From assembly GCA_016744555.1 (NCBI GenBank), contig JADGED010000154.1, forward strand, positions 1-5,982: a stretch of 5,982 nucleotides of DNA, given 5' to 3'. Made by a program: the position numbers and the translations under genes. Positions 5,202 to 5,982 of the stretch are shown one piece after another. The notes under the pieces were generated by a model. It did not search any database. It was given only the letters and a program-made list of their open reading frames with translations, and was not told the origin of the DNA. Within the stretch, counting starts at the first letter, position 1. Each line of letters begins with the position of its first letter. This DNA is from Desulfuromonadaceae bacterium. Its GTDB lineage: Bacteria > Desulfobacterota > Desulfuromonadia > Desulfuromonadales > Geopsychrobacteraceae.

Positions 5202-5982
5202 ATGGATAAAACATTTCGCCACTTAATTCTACTGTTACTATGCGCTTGCTCTCTACTTAGCAGTTGCGCCCCCATTAATTCTCCTGCGCGGGAAGAACGG
5301 ATAGATCTATCTACGGCCGGATTCCTAACCATTTACTTAAACCATTCAACTACCGAAACCCTGACCCAAGTTAGCATTAATGGCGTTGAGATCTACATTG
5401 AGCCCGAGTGGTACCCCCTAACCGATGCAGTCAGTAACCTGCAAGAGAACAAGATTGAACAACAATTTGTCGCTGCCGACCCGTTATCAGCCGGAATCTA
5501 CAGCAAGATTCGCTTTCAAATTACGGTACAGAGTGTAACCGGTGAGTTGTTGCGGCAGGAACAGATGGAACTGCCACTATCACGACCTTTAGAAATAAAA
5601 TCGGCGAGCAGTAATTGTCTGTTTGTGGACAGTCAACTGGCGCTACAGCATCTTAATCAACCGTTGCAACGCCAACTACATGTACGGTCACAACAACGCA
5701 TACTTGCAGATGAACTCCTCTATATTCTGTGCCCCGAAATTCAAACTTTATATCTGGCTCGGGTTGATCCATACCGGATAGTTGCGGCGCACGGTATTGA
5801 TGCCGGAATCATCGATATGGCGCTGGATAATGAGCACAAATTACTCTACCTGCTCGATCAGCAGCAACGTCTAATCCAGCGCTTTGATACCACCAATCAA
5901 ACCCTAACTGATCGCATCCCTTTGCCGCTAACCGACCATCCTGAATATATCGAGGTTAGCGCTGACGGCAACACCCTCTACG
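5202..5982 (+). CDS. Lipoprotein with DUF4382-like domain and beta-propeller repeats (3' truncated by window)
   Basis: The first 260 codons are open, with no stop before the window end. The N-terminus is a short lipoprotein signal with lipobox L-S-S-C (lipidated Cys 22, followed by Ala-Pro-Pro), so an outer-membrane lipoprotein is likely. Residues about 40-130 look like a DUF4382-type beta-sandwich: G-F-L-T-I-Y-L at the start, V-S-I-N-G-V-E-I-Y-I, E-W-Y-P-L, then S-A-G-I-Y-S-K-I-R-F, which matches that family's A-G-x-Y-x-x-I-R ending. From about residue 175 a series of propeller-like strands begins (I-Q-T-L-Y-L-A, H-K-L-L-Y-L-L-D, R-L-I-Q-R-F-D). A YVTN-type stretch (Y-I-E-V-S-A-D-G-N-T-L-Y) lies at the cut end. 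No heme motif is present in the visible part. It starts 15 bases after the OmcS-like gene with only a weak ribosome site, so it is probably the next operon member. A surface-anchoring or assembly role for the cytochromes is a guess from context. Confidence 0.75.
   Translation, partial: MDKTFRHLILLLLCACSLLSSCAPINSPAREERIDLSTAGFLTIYLNHSTTETLTQVSINGVEIYIEPEWYPLTDAVSNLQENKIEQQFVAADPLSAGIYSKIRFQITVQSVTGELLRQEQMELPLSRPLEIKSASSNCLFVDSQLALQHLNQPLQRQLHVRSQQRILADELLYILCPEIQTLYLARVDPYRIVAAHGIDAGIIDMALDNEHKLLYLLDQQQRLIQRFDTTNQTLTDRIPLPLTDHPEYIEVSADGNTLY

Overview
This 6 kb window is one uninterrupted, plus-strand, tightly packed gene cluster for exported multiheme c-type cytochromes and beta-propeller partners. 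Lipoprotein signal peptides on two genes point to a Gram-negative bacterium. The 47 canonical CXXCH heme sites point to extracellular electron transfer (metal-reducing, electroactive or syntrophic lifestyle). The taxon cannot be settled from the sequence. Desulfuromonadota (Geobacter-like) or an electroactive gammaproteobacterium are the natural guesses by gene content only.

Layout: (1) positions 1-24 hold a possible last few codons of an upstream gene. (2) 30-1973 encodes a 647-residue predicted lipoprotein with 26 CXXCH motifs in tandem doubled modules. (3) 1970-3163 encodes a secreted 397-residue cytochrome with 16 CXXCH motifs of the same module type, overlapping the first gene by 4 bp. 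(4) 3165-4058 encodes a secreted 297-residue six-bladed NHL-type beta-propeller, one base after the previous stop. (5) 4086-5186 encodes a 366-residue cytochrome that resembles OmcS, the hexaheme subunit of Geobacter extracellular cytochrome nanowires. It has five CXXCH motifs and, where OmcS has its third heme site, a CX5CH motif. (6) 5202 to the window end is the start of a lipoprotein with a DUF4382-like N-terminal domain followed by beta-propeller-like repeats.

Reading them together (inference): this looks like a nanowire locus. The small hexaheme protein would be the polymerising subunit. The 26- and 16-heme proteins could form the electron conduit from periplasm through or onto the outer membrane. 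The two propeller proteins could be assembly, maturation or surface-anchoring factors. There is no intergenic gap over about 30 bases, no terminator and no RNA gene, so the genes are probably co-transcribed from a promoter upstream of the window.
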